From the NCBI GenBank assembly GCA_943789135.1, contig CALSSY010000019.1:1-53578 (forward strand): DNA of 53,578 nucleotides, in the 5' to 3' direction. Made by a program: the position numbers and the translations under genes. Under the pieces are notes generated by a model. The model saw only the letters and a list, made by a program, of their open reading frames with translations, ran no database searches and was not told where the DNA came from. This stretch comes from an uncultured Bacteroidia bacterium (GTDB taxonomy: Bacteria > Bacteroidota > Bacteroidia > NS11-12g > UBA955). Position 1 is the stretch's first letter, and each line of letters begins with the position of its first letter. Below, piece after piece: positions 1 to 8,152 of this stretch.

Positions 1-1
1 T

Positions 2-666
2 TTCTTACCACAGAATGTGGCCTTTGATTTAATAGACCATTTTGAAAAAGTAACAGACAAGGATGCTGCAGTAATGACAAGAAGAATTCCTCGAGAAGAG
101 GGAATTTTTGTGGGAAATAGTGCGGGTTCTGCTATGGCTGGATTAATTCAGATGAAGTCAATGTTTAAAGAAGGCGATTTGGTGGTGGTAATATTCCACG
201 ATCACGGTACTCGTTATCTGGGCAAAATGTTCAATGAAGAATGGATGCAGGATAGAGGGTTTCTTCCTAAAGAACCTCTAAGACAGCATTGGATTTAATT
301 CAAAATCATAAAAATAAACCTTTGGTAAGTGTTTTAGAAAATGAATCTTGCCAAGCCGTATTTGAAAAGATGCAGAAATATGGGATTTCTCAAATACCCG
401 TAAGTTCGGAAAATGGTGACTTCATCGGCAGCGTAGAAGAGAATGTATTATATCGGAAATTAATGTCTCAAGGTTGTAGTTTAGAATCATCTGTAAAGGA
501 AGTAATGAGCGAACCTTACCCGATTGTTGGTTTTGCCGAATCCATTGAAAACATCAGTAAGCGAATAAATGAAAAAAACAGTGCTTGCTTGGTCATGGAT
601 ATGGGGGGGAACTGGCATATTATAACCAAACAAGATATCATTCAGGCGATTTCAATGGATGCTTAA
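2..666 (+). CDS. Cystathionine beta-synthase / cysteine synthase-type PLP enzyme with C-terminal CBS domains (5' truncated, one frameshift)
   Basis: The reading frame enters from the window edge and gives the end of a fold-type II PLP domain (GNSAGSAMAG, then VVVIFHDHGTRYLGKMFNEE), ending in RGFLPKEP. A stop at 296-298 follows, but in the +2 register the sequence continues at once as KTALDLIQNHKNKPLV and runs through a CBS-pair regulatory module to 666. That linker is typical of the full-length Bacteroidota enzyme, where the PLP and CBS modules form one chain. I therefore join them, with one base missing near 275-280. The family condenses serine and homocysteine, or makes cysteine, in the cytosol, and the CBS pair is usually regulatory. 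Alternatively two overlapping genes are really separate, which I think less likely. The 3' end overlaps map by 8 bp. Confidence 0.75.
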
Positions 667-1471
667 TTTAATAAAATCACTTTTACAAAAACTCAAATTC
701 AACAACGTGGCAATTGTAATAAAAACACCTCAACAAATCGAAGGAATCCGAAAGAGTGCTCAACTAGCAGCAAAAACCTTGAAGTATATCGAACCATTTG
801 TGAAGCCAGGAGTTAAAACGAAAGAACTGGATGCATTGATTGAAGCATTTGTCCGTGAGAATGGGGCTTTGCCGGCAACAAAAGGGTATCGTGGATTTAA
901 ACATGCCTCTTGTATTTCTCCGAATGATGTGGTTTGTCATGGTGTTCCGAATGAAACGGTATTGAAAACAGGCGATATCGTTAACATTGATGTAACTACT
1001 ATTTTAAATGGGTTCTTTGGCGATACATGTAAAATGTATTACGTAGGAGAACCTTCAGAATATGCAAAAAAGCTCGTAGAAACAACCAAAGAATGCTTGA
1101 AATTGGGTATGCAAGAATGCAAACCTGGGGTTCATTTAGGAAATGTGGGTGCCGCAATAGCCGAACATGCACATAAAAATGGATACAGTGTCGTTTTTGA
1201 ATTTTGTGGTCACGGTGTGGGTTTGAAGTTTCATGAAGAACCCGATGTGCAACACATTGCAGAAAGAGGAACAGGTCCAATTCTAAAGCCGGGTATGATT
1301 TTTACGATTGAACCCATGATTAACGCGGGAAAAGCTCGATGCAAAATAGATCGTAAAGATGGATGGACCGCAAGAACCATCGATTCGAAGTTGAGCGCGC
1401 AATTTGAACATACCATATTGATTACTGAAACGGGTTATGAAGCTTTAACCGATGTTTATGGGGATTTCTAA
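659..1471 (+). CDS. map: Type I methionine aminopeptidase
   Basis: Removes the N-terminal methionine from nascent cytosolic proteins. The pita-bread fold signatures are in order: the substrate-site histidine region (SCISPNDVVCHGVP), the first metal aspartate in DIVNIDVTT, the second in GFFGDTCKM, the histidine in FCGHGVGLKFHEEP, the glutamate in FTIEPMIN and the last glutamate in QFEHTILIT, so all five metal ligands are present. Length of about 270 residues is normal. The ATG at 659 overlaps the preceding gene by 8 bp. A GTG near 706 (VAIVIKTPQQIEGIRK) would give a start closer to the usual family N terminus, so the exact start is uncertain. It is followed after 1 bp by the MBL hydrolase, suggesting a shared transcript. 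Confidence 0.95.
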   Translation: MLNLIKSLLQKLKFNNVAIVIKTPQQIEGIRKSAQLAAKTLKYIEPFVKPGVKTKELDALIEAFVRENGALPATKGYRGFKHASCISPNDVVCHGVPNETVLKTGDIVNIDVTTILNGFFGDTCKMYYVGEPSEYAKKLVETTKECLKLGMQECKPGVHLGNVGAAIAEHAHKNGYSVVFEFCGHGVGLKFHEEPDVQHIAERGTGPILKPGMIFTIEPMINAGKARCKIDRKDGWTARTIDSKLSAQFEHTILITETGYEALTDVYGDF

Positions 1472-1472
1472 A

Positions 1473-2318
1473 ATGAAAATTACTACAATTCATTCCGGAA
1501 ATTTCAAACTTGATGGTGGTGCTATGTTTGGCGTCGTTCCTAAACAATTATGGCACAATTTAAATCCAGCAGATGATAAAAACCTCTGCAATTGGGCTAT
1601 GCGTTGTTTATTAATTCAGAGTGAAAATCGGAATATCCTAATTGATACAGGTATCGGAAATAAGCAGAGTGAAAAGTTTTTTTCTCATTATCATTTGAAT
1701 GGCGATTACTCACTTGATGTTTCTTTGAATAATGCAGGATTAACACCCCAAGATATTACGGACGTTATTTTGACTCATTTGCATTTTGATCATTGCGGTG
1801 GGGCAGTTAAGGAAGTTGATGGGGAGTTGGTTCCTTATTTTGAAAATGCCCAATATTATGTAACTCAAGAGCAGTGGGATTCTGCGATGAATCCCAATCC
1901 TAGAGAAAAAGCGTCTTTCTTAAAGGAAAATTTTGAACCATTAGCCAAGCATAACAAAGTACAATTTGTGCGGCAAGGCGATAAAATTGCAGGTGTAATT
2001 GATATACACGTTTTTTATGGCCATACAAACGGAATGATATGTCCATTAATAAATCTTCCGGATGGTAAGAAATTGTTCTATGCAGCGGATTTGTTCCCTT
2101 CAAGTGCCCATTTAAAGCCTCATTTTGTAATGGCTTATGATATCGCACCTCTTAAAACAATGGAAGAACGCTCAAAAATCAATGAATTGGGCAGCCAAGA
2201 ATCATGGTGGTATTTCTACGAGCATGATTTAAAAGTTGAGATTTCACAGATTGCTTTGAATGAAAAAGGACAACCTGAAGTGCTTAATCCAACTTTATTA
2301 TCTGAAGTATTTATCTAA
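1473..2318 (+). CDS. MBL-fold metallo-hydrolase
   Basis: The sequence shows the metallo-beta-lactamase motif THLHFDHCGG (HxHxDH), a downstream histidine in FYGHTNGMI, the bridging aspartate in FYAADLFP and a C-terminal histidine in FYEHDLKVE. This is the full dinuclear-zinc set. About 281 residues and no signal peptide, so it is probably cytosolic. The overall pattern resembles the lactonase/YtnP-like branch, but the substrate cannot be read from sequence. I chose the ATG at 1473, one base after the map stop, over an upstream ATG at 1452 inside map. The last 21 bp overlap the end of the convergent gene on the minus strand. Confidence 0.85.
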   Translation: MKITTIHSGNFKLDGGAMFGVVPKQLWHNLNPADDKNLCNWAMRCLLIQSENRNILIDTGIGNKQSEKFFSHYHLNGDYSLDVSLNNAGLTPQDITDVILTHLHFDHCGGAVKEVDGELVPYFENAQYYVTQEQWDSAMNPNPREKASFLKENFEPLAKHNKVQFVRQGDKIAGVIDIHVFYGHTNGMICPLINLPDGKKLFYAADLFPSSAHLKPHFVMAYDIAPLKTMEERSKINELGSQESWWYFYEHDLKVEISQIALNEKGQPEVLNPTLLSEVFI

Positions 2319-5099
2319 ATCCATTTCTTCGCCCGTTGCATTCTGATATATTGTTTGAATGTTACGGATGGATTCCCCTTGTTCTTGTTGGTTTTTAGCC
2401 TGTTTTAGCATCGCTGCTTTGTACCATAATTGGGTATTGGTATTATCTCTTAATGATTGATAACATTGTGTTCCAATCCCATAAATGCGTTCATCAAATG
2501 GATTGAAAGGGATAGCTTTTTGTATGGTTTCTATTGCGGCATAATACTCTTTTGCGTACAACTGGGCTTGTCCTTTCATTATATATCCGTCGGGATCTTT
2601 TGGTCTTGATTTGATGTAGCTATCCATAGTCGCAATGGCTTCTTTGGTTCGGTTGTTTCGCATATGGATTTGATAGGTTAAGAAAAGTGTTCTGCTGTTC
2701 TCTTTGTATACATGTGTAGACTGTTTAGCATAAAATAATGCGCTGTCGTCGTTGTTCTTATTGGCATAAGCATTTGCAAGATAGAACCACACTTCTGATG
2801 AAATACTGTCGATTTCGCTGTAGGATTTTAATAGCGCAATCGCCTTATCGTTATCGTTTTCTTTTATTAGAGCTTGTATTCCCGAATAATCCAGAATACT
2901 TGGCCTTTTTACGACACAACCAACTGCTTTTCCATCAACTGTCGGAGCATAAACAGTTCCGACAGGAGGGTAGTAGCCATTTTGAAGTCGATGTTGGTCC
3001 ATATACGCATTGTAGAAAACGGAATAATCCCAAGATTTTTCGCTGCGATCGTCAAAGCGAGTGAATCCAACTTTAGCATTCGAATGATTTCGTAAGTAGT
3101 ACTTCACTTGGTCCATTCCGTAAGAAACGATCTTGTATTCTTTATCGGGATTTTTCGATAAAACCTCTTCTGCAAGGTATTCCGAACTTGGTTTTAAACT
3201 AGCCAAGTAATAGTCGAGCTCATAATTTCCATAGGCTCCTTCGATACCACCAACGATTTCATTGAAATACATATAGCTTAGATTCTGATTCTTCAGTACA
3301 AAACCAATTGGTAATATAGCCGGTAAAATGGCGAGAGCAGGACCTAAAGTATTTGGATTAGGCATCCATTTCGAAATTTTATAGAAACCCAAAGTTCCAA
3401 GCAATATAAATCCTGGAAGCGTAAATAGTATATGCCTTAAACCTCCATAAACGGAACTGCCTTGAAAGTATATGTAGAAAATTGGGAAAACAGCTGCAAA
3501 TAAAATCAAGAACTCCTCATTGGTGAAGGATTTACGCTTCAAGGTGGTACTCACAAACCAAAGCGCTATCCCAAGAATAATACCAATGGGCAAGGTAATT
3601 AGAATGTATTTGGATAAATAGTAGGAAGGCAAGTTATCCGAGTCGTACAATACACCATCGAATAATTGTCTTAAACTTACTTGAAAATCAGTGAACGCGC
3701 TTAAAGCTTTTATTGGATTGTCAATTGGTGAATCCCAACCATAAGGCCAAACATAAATCCCGATTAAATAAGCGATCAAACTGGCACCAACAAAGGTTGA
3801 AACCCATTTAGTTATGCCTTTCCACTGCAGGCCAATGAAATTTGAAAAACCTATTTTCTCAATGAATTTCAGCCCCATGTATACGCCAGTCACACCTACA
3901 AACAACAATCCACCAATACGAATGCTTATTCCCAAACCAATTCCAAAAACCAGTCCAACCATATCCCAAGTCCTGAAATGAGGGAAATTGCGATATACCT
4001 TCATCGCGTAATACAAACTCATTATATATCCCAAGGCAAATGGAATGTCTTTGGGATTATTGAGCGCTTCTCCAAAGATTCTTGGAGTGAAGTAAACAAG
4101 GATAAATGCTACACTAGCCCAAAGCCAATTACCGTTGGTAAGTCGTCTGGCGACAAGTGCAGTAAACATAAAGATTAGCCAACCAAATATTGCATTCCAA
4201 AAATGTCGGAATTCCATGTAGTTTTCAATATTGAGCCAATGTATTAGAAGCGAATTAAAGGTGTCAAAACTCGAGCCGTATAAATGCATTAGCTTATCCG
4301 GATCTTCTAATGTCGCAATATCGGCGCCCATTTCTGGGTATGCTCTGGCTATGGTATTCATTTTTTGACCTTTCAATGCCAAAGTATCAATTGGCATTCC
4401 CATACCGATTTTGTTGAGGTGGTAATTGGCAATTACTCTTCCGTACTCGTGTTGAATAAATTCGTCACCTGAAATACCTGCCTTTTGACTTGTAATGGTA
4501 ACATGAATTAGGCCTAGCACTGCTATGCATATAAACAACCATTTAGACCAATGAGCATTATTCCCGAAATTGTAGTCGCGAAATCTCTCAATCCCCCTTT
4601 TTCGAATATTCAGGAAATTGATTTTCTTGTCAATTTTCTTGGTACCGAAATGATATTCAAGTGGTACTAAATCTTTGATTAACAAATATTGCAAATCAGA
4701 TACACTGTTGCAGATGGTTTGGTTTTCTGCCAACAGTTTTACAGACGCTTTGTTTATTAAAATTACATGCGCATTCTCTTTCGCTTCATCCGTTCCTGAA
4801 ATCATTCTTTTCCAAAAGGAATCTTGCTTGAATTCACTGATTGCCTGCGCGCTTGGGATGTTTGATTCTGTATTTAGGCTAATTCCATTAGGAAGTCTAA
4901 AGTCTTTAGATTGATCCACAACGGCAAAATAATCGCAATCTGAATCGATAGCTTCAGAAAGTGATTGCGTATTCAAGGAGCCAAATTGATGGATGGTGTT
5001 GGTATTGGTGCTTGGATTTCCAAAATTAAAAAGTCCCCATTTCACAATAGAACTTGCTGCTTGGGAGTTTGAATTTGACTTTTTAGGATTATTTTTCAT
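2298..5099 (-). CDS. Large multi-pass membrane protein, GT-C glycosyltransferase-like, with C-terminal TPR repeats
   Basis: A protein of about 933 residues. After a roughly 180-residue soluble N terminus come a membrane segment (WSKWLFICIAVLGLIHV) and then an acidic DE motif in the first outside loop (ISGDEFIQHEYG). That position matches the catalytic acidic motif of GT-C enzymes such as the ArnT/PMT group. About nine to eleven further hydrophobic segments follow, and from about residue 735 a set of TPR-like repeats (SEVWFYLANAYANKNNDDSA, DPDGYIMKGQAQLYAKEYYA). Family inference: transfer of a sugar from a lipid carrier on the outer face of the inner membrane. The substrate is unknown. I chose the ATG at 5099 over a TTG at 5108 because that TTG is part of a TAnnTTTG promoter box. 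Monocistronic and convergent with the MBL gene. Confidence 0.7.
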   Translation of the reverse strand: MKNNPKKSNSNSQAASSIVKWGLFNFGNPSTNTNTIHQFGSLNTQSLSEAIDSDCDYFAVVDQSKDFRLPNGISLNTESNIPSAQAISEFKQDSFWKRMISGTDEAKENAHVILINKASVKLLAENQTICNSVSDLQYLLIKDLVPLEYHFGTKKIDKKINFLNIRKRGIERFRDYNFGNNAHWSKWLFICIAVLGLIHVTITSQKAGISGDEFIQHEYGRVIANYHLNKIGMGMPIDTLALKGQKMNTIARAYPEMGADIATLEDPDKLMHLYGSSFDTFNSLLIHWLNIENYMEFRHFWNAIFGWLIFMFTALVARRLTNGNWLWASVAFILVYFTPRIFGEALNNPKDIPFALGYIMSLYYAMKVYRNFPHFRTWDMVGLVFGIGLGISIRIGGLLFVGVTGVYMGLKFIEKIGFSNFIGLQWKGITKWVSTFVGASLIAYLIGIYVWPYGWDSPIDNPIKALSAFTDFQVSLRQLFDGVLYDSDNLPSYYLSKYILITLPIGIILGIALWFVSTTLKRKSFTNEEFLILFAAVFPIFYIYFQGSSVYGGLRHILFTLPGFILLGTLGFYKISKWMPNPNTLGPALAILPAILPIGFVLKNQNLSYMYFNEIVGGIEGAYGNYELDYYLASLKPSSEYLAEEVLSKNPDKEYKIVSYGMDQVKYYLRNHSNAKVGFTRFDDRSEKSWDYSVFYNAYMDQHRLQNGYYPPVGTVYAPTVDGKAVGCVVKRPSILDYSGIQALIKENDNDKAIALLKSYSEIDSISSEVWFYLANAYANKNNDDSALFYAKQSTHVYKENSRTLFLTYQIHMRNNRTKEAIATMDSYIKSRPKDPDGYIMKGQAQLYAKEYYAAIETIQKAIPFNPFDERIYGIGTQCYQSLRDNTNTQLWYKAAMLKQAKNQQEQGESIRNIQTIYQNATGEEMDLDKYFR

Positions 5100-5105
5100 G
5101 GCATA

Positions 5106-5113
5106 CAAACATA
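5106..5113 (-). promoter_or_regulatory. -7 box TATGTTTG, 6 nt before the ATG at 5099
   Basis: The minus strand reads TATGTTTG, a full match to the Bacteroidota TAnnTTTG -7 element, followed by TATGCC and then ATG. Transcription would begin at or within a base or two of the start codon, so the mRNA is predicted leaderless. No good -33 TTG was found. Confidence 0.6.
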
Positions 5114-5219
5114 AAATAAAATCATTTGGGATTTGTGATGACTCGATTTTTTATAGAAACTTTTTACAAGTAATTGAGGCTGAATTTTTAGCCATGTAGG
5201 AAATACAAAAGTTTTAAAT

Positions 5220-5227
5220 TAATTTTG
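5220..5227 (+). promoter_or_regulatory. -7 box of rpsA (TAATTTTG)
   Basis: Full TAnnTTTG match. The expected transcription start is near 5233, giving a leader of about 22 nt before the TTG at 5255. No clear -33 TTG at the right distance. Confidence 0.55.
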
Positions 5228-5236
5228 CCGCCCATT

Positions 5237-5246
5237 AAAGGAGGAA
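5237..5246 (+). promoter_or_regulatory. Strong Shine-Dalgarno sequence of rpsA (AAAGGAGGAA)
   Basis: AAAGGAGG is an almost perfect anti-16S match, 10 nt before the TTG at 5255. This is notable because Bacteroidota genes rarely carry such sites. It decides the start: an upstream in-frame TTG at 5225 lies inside the promoter box and cannot be translated. Confidence 0.7.
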
Positions 5247-5254
5247 TTTTTACA

Positions 5255-7366
5255 TTGACAAACGAATCTAACGAAATTCAAAACCCAGAAAACCAAGAAA
5301 ACATGGTTTCCCCAAAGGAAGCGGCGAAAGCCACATCTGCAGCGGTAGCGCACGATGATTTCGATTGGGATGCAGACGAGGCAGGATTTGAGAGCTATTC
5401 TGCTACTGACAGAAAGCAATTGGAGGAGCAGTACACGCAAACCTTCAATCCTGTTGAAGAAAAACAAGTTGTTAAAGGTCACGTTGTGGCTATTAATGAC
5501 AAAGACGTTGTGATTAACATCGGCTTTAAAAGCGATGGTATGGTATCACGCCAAGAATTCCGCGACATGCCCGACCTAAAAGTGGGTGATGAAGTGGAAG
5601 TTTTTGTTGACATCGCTGAAGACCGTTTAGGTCAATTGGTGTTAAGTCGCCGTAAAGCACTTCAAGAAACTGCTTGGGATAAAATCGTGGAAGCACATGA
5701 AAACGACACGATTGTTAAAGGTTATGTTCGTTCAAGAACTAAAGGTGGTTTGGTAGTTGATGTATTCAACATCGATACTTTCTTGCCTGGTTCACAAATT
5801 GATACAAAACCAGTACGTGACTACGATCAATACGTAGGAAAAAATATGGATTTCAAGATTGTGAAAATTAATGACGTTTACAAAAATGTTGTTGTATCTC
5901 ACAAAGCCTTGATTGAAGATGATATCGAAGCTCAGAAATCTGAAATTCTTTCTAGATTAGAAAAAGGACAAGTACTTGAAGGGGTTGTTAAAAACATGAC
6001 CAGCTTCGGTGTATTTGTTGATTTAGGTGGAATCGATGGATTGTTGCACATTACCGATATTTCTTGGGGTCGTATCAACCACCCAGAAGAGGTGTTAAAG
6101 TTAGACGATCGCATCAACGTTGTAATTTTGGATTACGATGATACCAAAAAGCGCATTTCTTTAGGATTGAAGCAATTGTCTTCACATCCTTGGGATGAAT
6201 TAGATCCATCAATTGCAGAAGGTTCTAAAATTTCTGGTAAAGTTGTAAGTGTTGCCGATTATGGTGCATTTATCGAAATTAAACCTGGTGTAGAAGGATT
6301 GGTTCACGTATCGGAGATGAGCTGGAGCTCACACTTACGTAATCCATCTGAATACCTAACAGTAGGACAAGATATCGAAGCATTGGTATTGTCTTTGGAT
6401 CGTGAAGAGCACAAAATGAGTCTTGGTATCAAGCAATTGACACAAGATCCATGGGTTGAAATTACTTCACGTTACCCAGTTGGAAGTAAGCATACAGGTA
6501 TCGTTAAAAACTTGACCTCATACGGTTTATTCCTTGAATTAGAAGAAGGAATTGACGGTTTGGTGCACGTTTCTGACTTGAGCTGGAATAAGAAAATCAA
6601 ACATCCTAGCGAGTTTGTGAAGAAAGGTGAAAACTTAGAGGTTGTGGTGTTAGAAGTAGATTCTGATAACCGTCGTTTAAGTTTAGGCCACAAACAGTTG
6701 GAAGAGAATCCATGGGATACTTTCGAAACTATCTTCACGTTGAACTCTCTTCATGAAGGTACTGTAATTGGTATCAACGATAAAGGTGCAACCATTCAAT
6801 TGCAATATGGTGTTGAAGCATTTGCCCCTTCACGTCACATCAAGAAGGAAGACAACATACCTATGAAGGAAGATGAAGTATTCCAATTTGAAGTAATTGA
6901 ATTCTCAAAAGATTCTAAGCGTATTATTGTTTCTCACACTAACATTTGGAAAGGTGCCGAGCGTGCAAAGAACGACCAAGACGATAAAGGTCGCGAAAAA
7001 GCACGTAAGAATACTTCTAAGAATGTGAAGAAGTTGAACCAGAACGCTGAGAAAACTACTTTGGGAGAATTGGATGCATTGACCGAATTGCGTGCGCAAT
7101 TTGAGAAGGCAGAAAACAAAAAAGCCCCTAAAGTAGAGAAGGTGGAAAAAGCTGAGGCTCCTGCTGTTGAATCTAAAGGTATTTCAGAACTTAAGGATTT
7201 AACAGGTGTAGGTCCTGCAATGGTGAAGCGTATGGCTGAGCTAAACGTAAACAGTGTTGCAGATTTATTAGCAATAACCCCTGAAAAAGCAGCTGAACTT
7301 GCTGAGCAAGATTCTAAAATTTCTGCTGAGCAATGGACCAAATGGATCCAAGAAGCTAAAGGGTAA
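5255..7366 (+). CDS. rpsA: 30S ribosomal protein S1, with acidic N-terminal extension and C-terminal helix-hairpin-helix
   Basis: Six S1 (OB-fold) repeats are visible in order, starting at QVVKGHVVAINDK, TIVKGYVRSRTKG, GQVLEGVVKNMTSFG, GSKISGKVVSVADYG, GSKHTGIVKNLTSYG and HEGTVIGINDKG. The three middle ones carry the strongest consensus (GVFVDLGGIDGLLHITDISW and relatives). The protein binds mRNA on the small ribosomal subunit during initiation. It has about 703 residues: an acidic region of about 60 residues precedes repeat 1, and after a charged Lys/Glu/Ala linker the last 65 residues form a helix-hairpin-helix-like unit (ISELKDLTGVGPAMVKRMAE). The TTG start at 5255 is chosen because of the Shine-Dalgarno sequence 10 nt upstream. 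Monocistronic, with its own promoter and a strong terminator. Confidence 0.95.
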   Translation: MTNESNEIQNPENQENMVSPKEAAKATSAAVAHDDFDWDADEAGFESYSATDRKQLEEQYTQTFNPVEEKQVVKGHVVAINDKDVVINIGFKSDGMVSRQEFRDMPDLKVGDEVEVFVDIAEDRLGQLVLSRRKALQETAWDKIVEAHENDTIVKGYVRSRTKGGLVVDVFNIDTFLPGSQIDTKPVRDYDQYVGKNMDFKIVKINDVYKNVVVSHKALIEDDIEAQKSEILSRLEKGQVLEGVVKNMTSFGVFVDLGGIDGLLHITDISWGRINHPEEVLKLDDRINVVILDYDDTKKRISLGLKQLSSHPWDELDPSIAEGSKISGKVVSVADYGAFIEIKPGVEGLVHVSEMSWSSHLRNPSEYLTVGQDIEALVLSLDREEHKMSLGIKQLTQDPWVEITSRYPVGSKHTGIVKNLTSYGLFLELEEGIDGLVHVSDLSWNKKIKHPSEFVKKGENLEVVVLEVDSDNRRLSLGHKQLEENPWDTFETIFTLNSLHEGTVIGINDKGATIQLQYGVEAFAPSRHIKKEDNIPMKEDEVFQFEVIEFSKDSKRIIVSHTNIWKGAERAKNDQDDKGREKARKNTSKNVKKLNQNAEKTTLGELDALTELRAQFEKAENKKAPKVEKVEKAEAPAVESKGISELKDLTGVGPAMVKRMAELNVNSVADLLAITPEKAAELAEQDSKISAEQWTKWIQEAKG

Positions 7367-7384
7367 TCTTTATCACAATAAATT

Positions 7385-7415
7385 AAAAAGGCCCCAATTT
7401 GGGGCCTTTTTTTTG
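7385..7415 (+). terminator. Rho-independent terminator of rpsA
   Basis: Inverted repeat AAAAAGGCCCC / GGGGCCTTTTT (11 bp) with a 5-nt loop and a T run continuing to 7414. It lies 18 bp after the rpsA stop. Confidence 0.9.
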
Positions 7416-7446
7416 TAATTAACACATATTAGTTGCCTACTTTTGC
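7413..7446 (+). promoter_or_regulatory. Promoter for the NicO-like membrane protein (TTG-N23-TACTTTTG)
   Basis: TACTTTTG at 7439-7446 is a full TAnnTTTG match. A TTTG ending at 7415 could be the -33 element with a 23-nt spacer, overlapping the T tract of the rpsA terminator. The start codon is 40 nt downstream. Confidence 0.5.
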
Positions 7447-7486
7447 ATTCACCTTTGGAAAGGTTTGATTCCATTAAGAATCGACT

Positions 7487-8140
7487 ATGAATATTCTTGA
7501 ATCTCAACTGACGGCCGCATTTATTATAAGTCTATTGCATGGTCTTATTCCAAGTCATTGGTTGCCCTTAATTGCATTAAGTAAACAACAGAGATGGACT
7601 GGATTACAGTTGTTTCGATATAGTTTATTTGCAGCATCTTCGCATGTAGTAGGAACCATAATTATTGGGTTAATCATTTTCTACACAGCGCATTTGAGTT
7701 TTATTGGTTCAATAACCGATAAAGAGACTCTCGAAGGATTAAGACATTTACCTTTCGATATTCCTTTTGAAAAATTGGCTGCGATTATCCTGCTAATTTT
7801 AGGATTGGTATTTCTGTATCGCCACTATACACACAAACACTTTCATTGGAAACCAGAAAAACACGTTAAATGGATTTTTGGAAGTATTTTATTGGCGATG
7901 TTTTTATCGCCTTGTATGGAAATTGAGGGTTATTTTTTCGCAATTGCTCCTTTAGGTTGGTCTGCCTTTATATGGTTGTCTTTGGTATATACGTTTACAA
8001 CCATAACCAGTATATTGCTCGGGGTTTGGATTTTCAATAAGGGAATGAATAAATTTAATTCTCACAAATTAGAGCATAATGCCGGAATCATTACGAGTGT
8101 TCTGATTATAGTTTCCGCGGTTTTTATGTGGTTTGGATAA
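7487..8140 (+). CDS. Six-pass membrane protein, possibly of the NicO/UreH-like metal transporter superfamily
   Basis: A 217-residue protein with about six hydrophobic segments. The first holds LLHGLIPSHWLPL, a histidine-containing HGLxPSHW motif resembling the helix-1 His motif of NicO/RcnA/UreH-type nickel and cobalt transporters. A histidine-rich cytoplasmic loop (YRHYTHKHFHWKPEKH) follows segment 3, and a FLSPCMEIEGYF motif lies in segment 4. The motif and the loop suggest metal handling, but this is inference from motif resemblance only. The start ATG at 7487 is the first in frame after the promoter. It converges with the transporter gene that follows, 12 bp apart. Confidence 0.6.
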   Translation: MNILESQLTAAFIISLLHGLIPSHWLPLIALSKQQRWTGLQLFRYSLFAASSHVVGTIIIGLIIFYTAHLSFIGSITDKETLEGLRHLPFDIPFEKLAAIILLILGLVFLYRHYTHKHFHWKPEKHVKWIFGSILLAMFLSPCMEIEGYFFAIAPLGWSAFIWLSLVYTFTTITSILLGVWIFNKGMNKFNSHKLEHNAGIITSVLIIVSAVFMWFG

Positions 8141-8152
8141 AAAATCAGAACA

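Noticed and set aside
6934..7425. A 163-codon open frame on the minus strand across the end of rpsA and its terminator
   Set aside because: The translation is Ser/Phe/Ala-rich shadow sequence opposite a highly conserved gene and runs through the terminator hairpin. No promoter or family motif.
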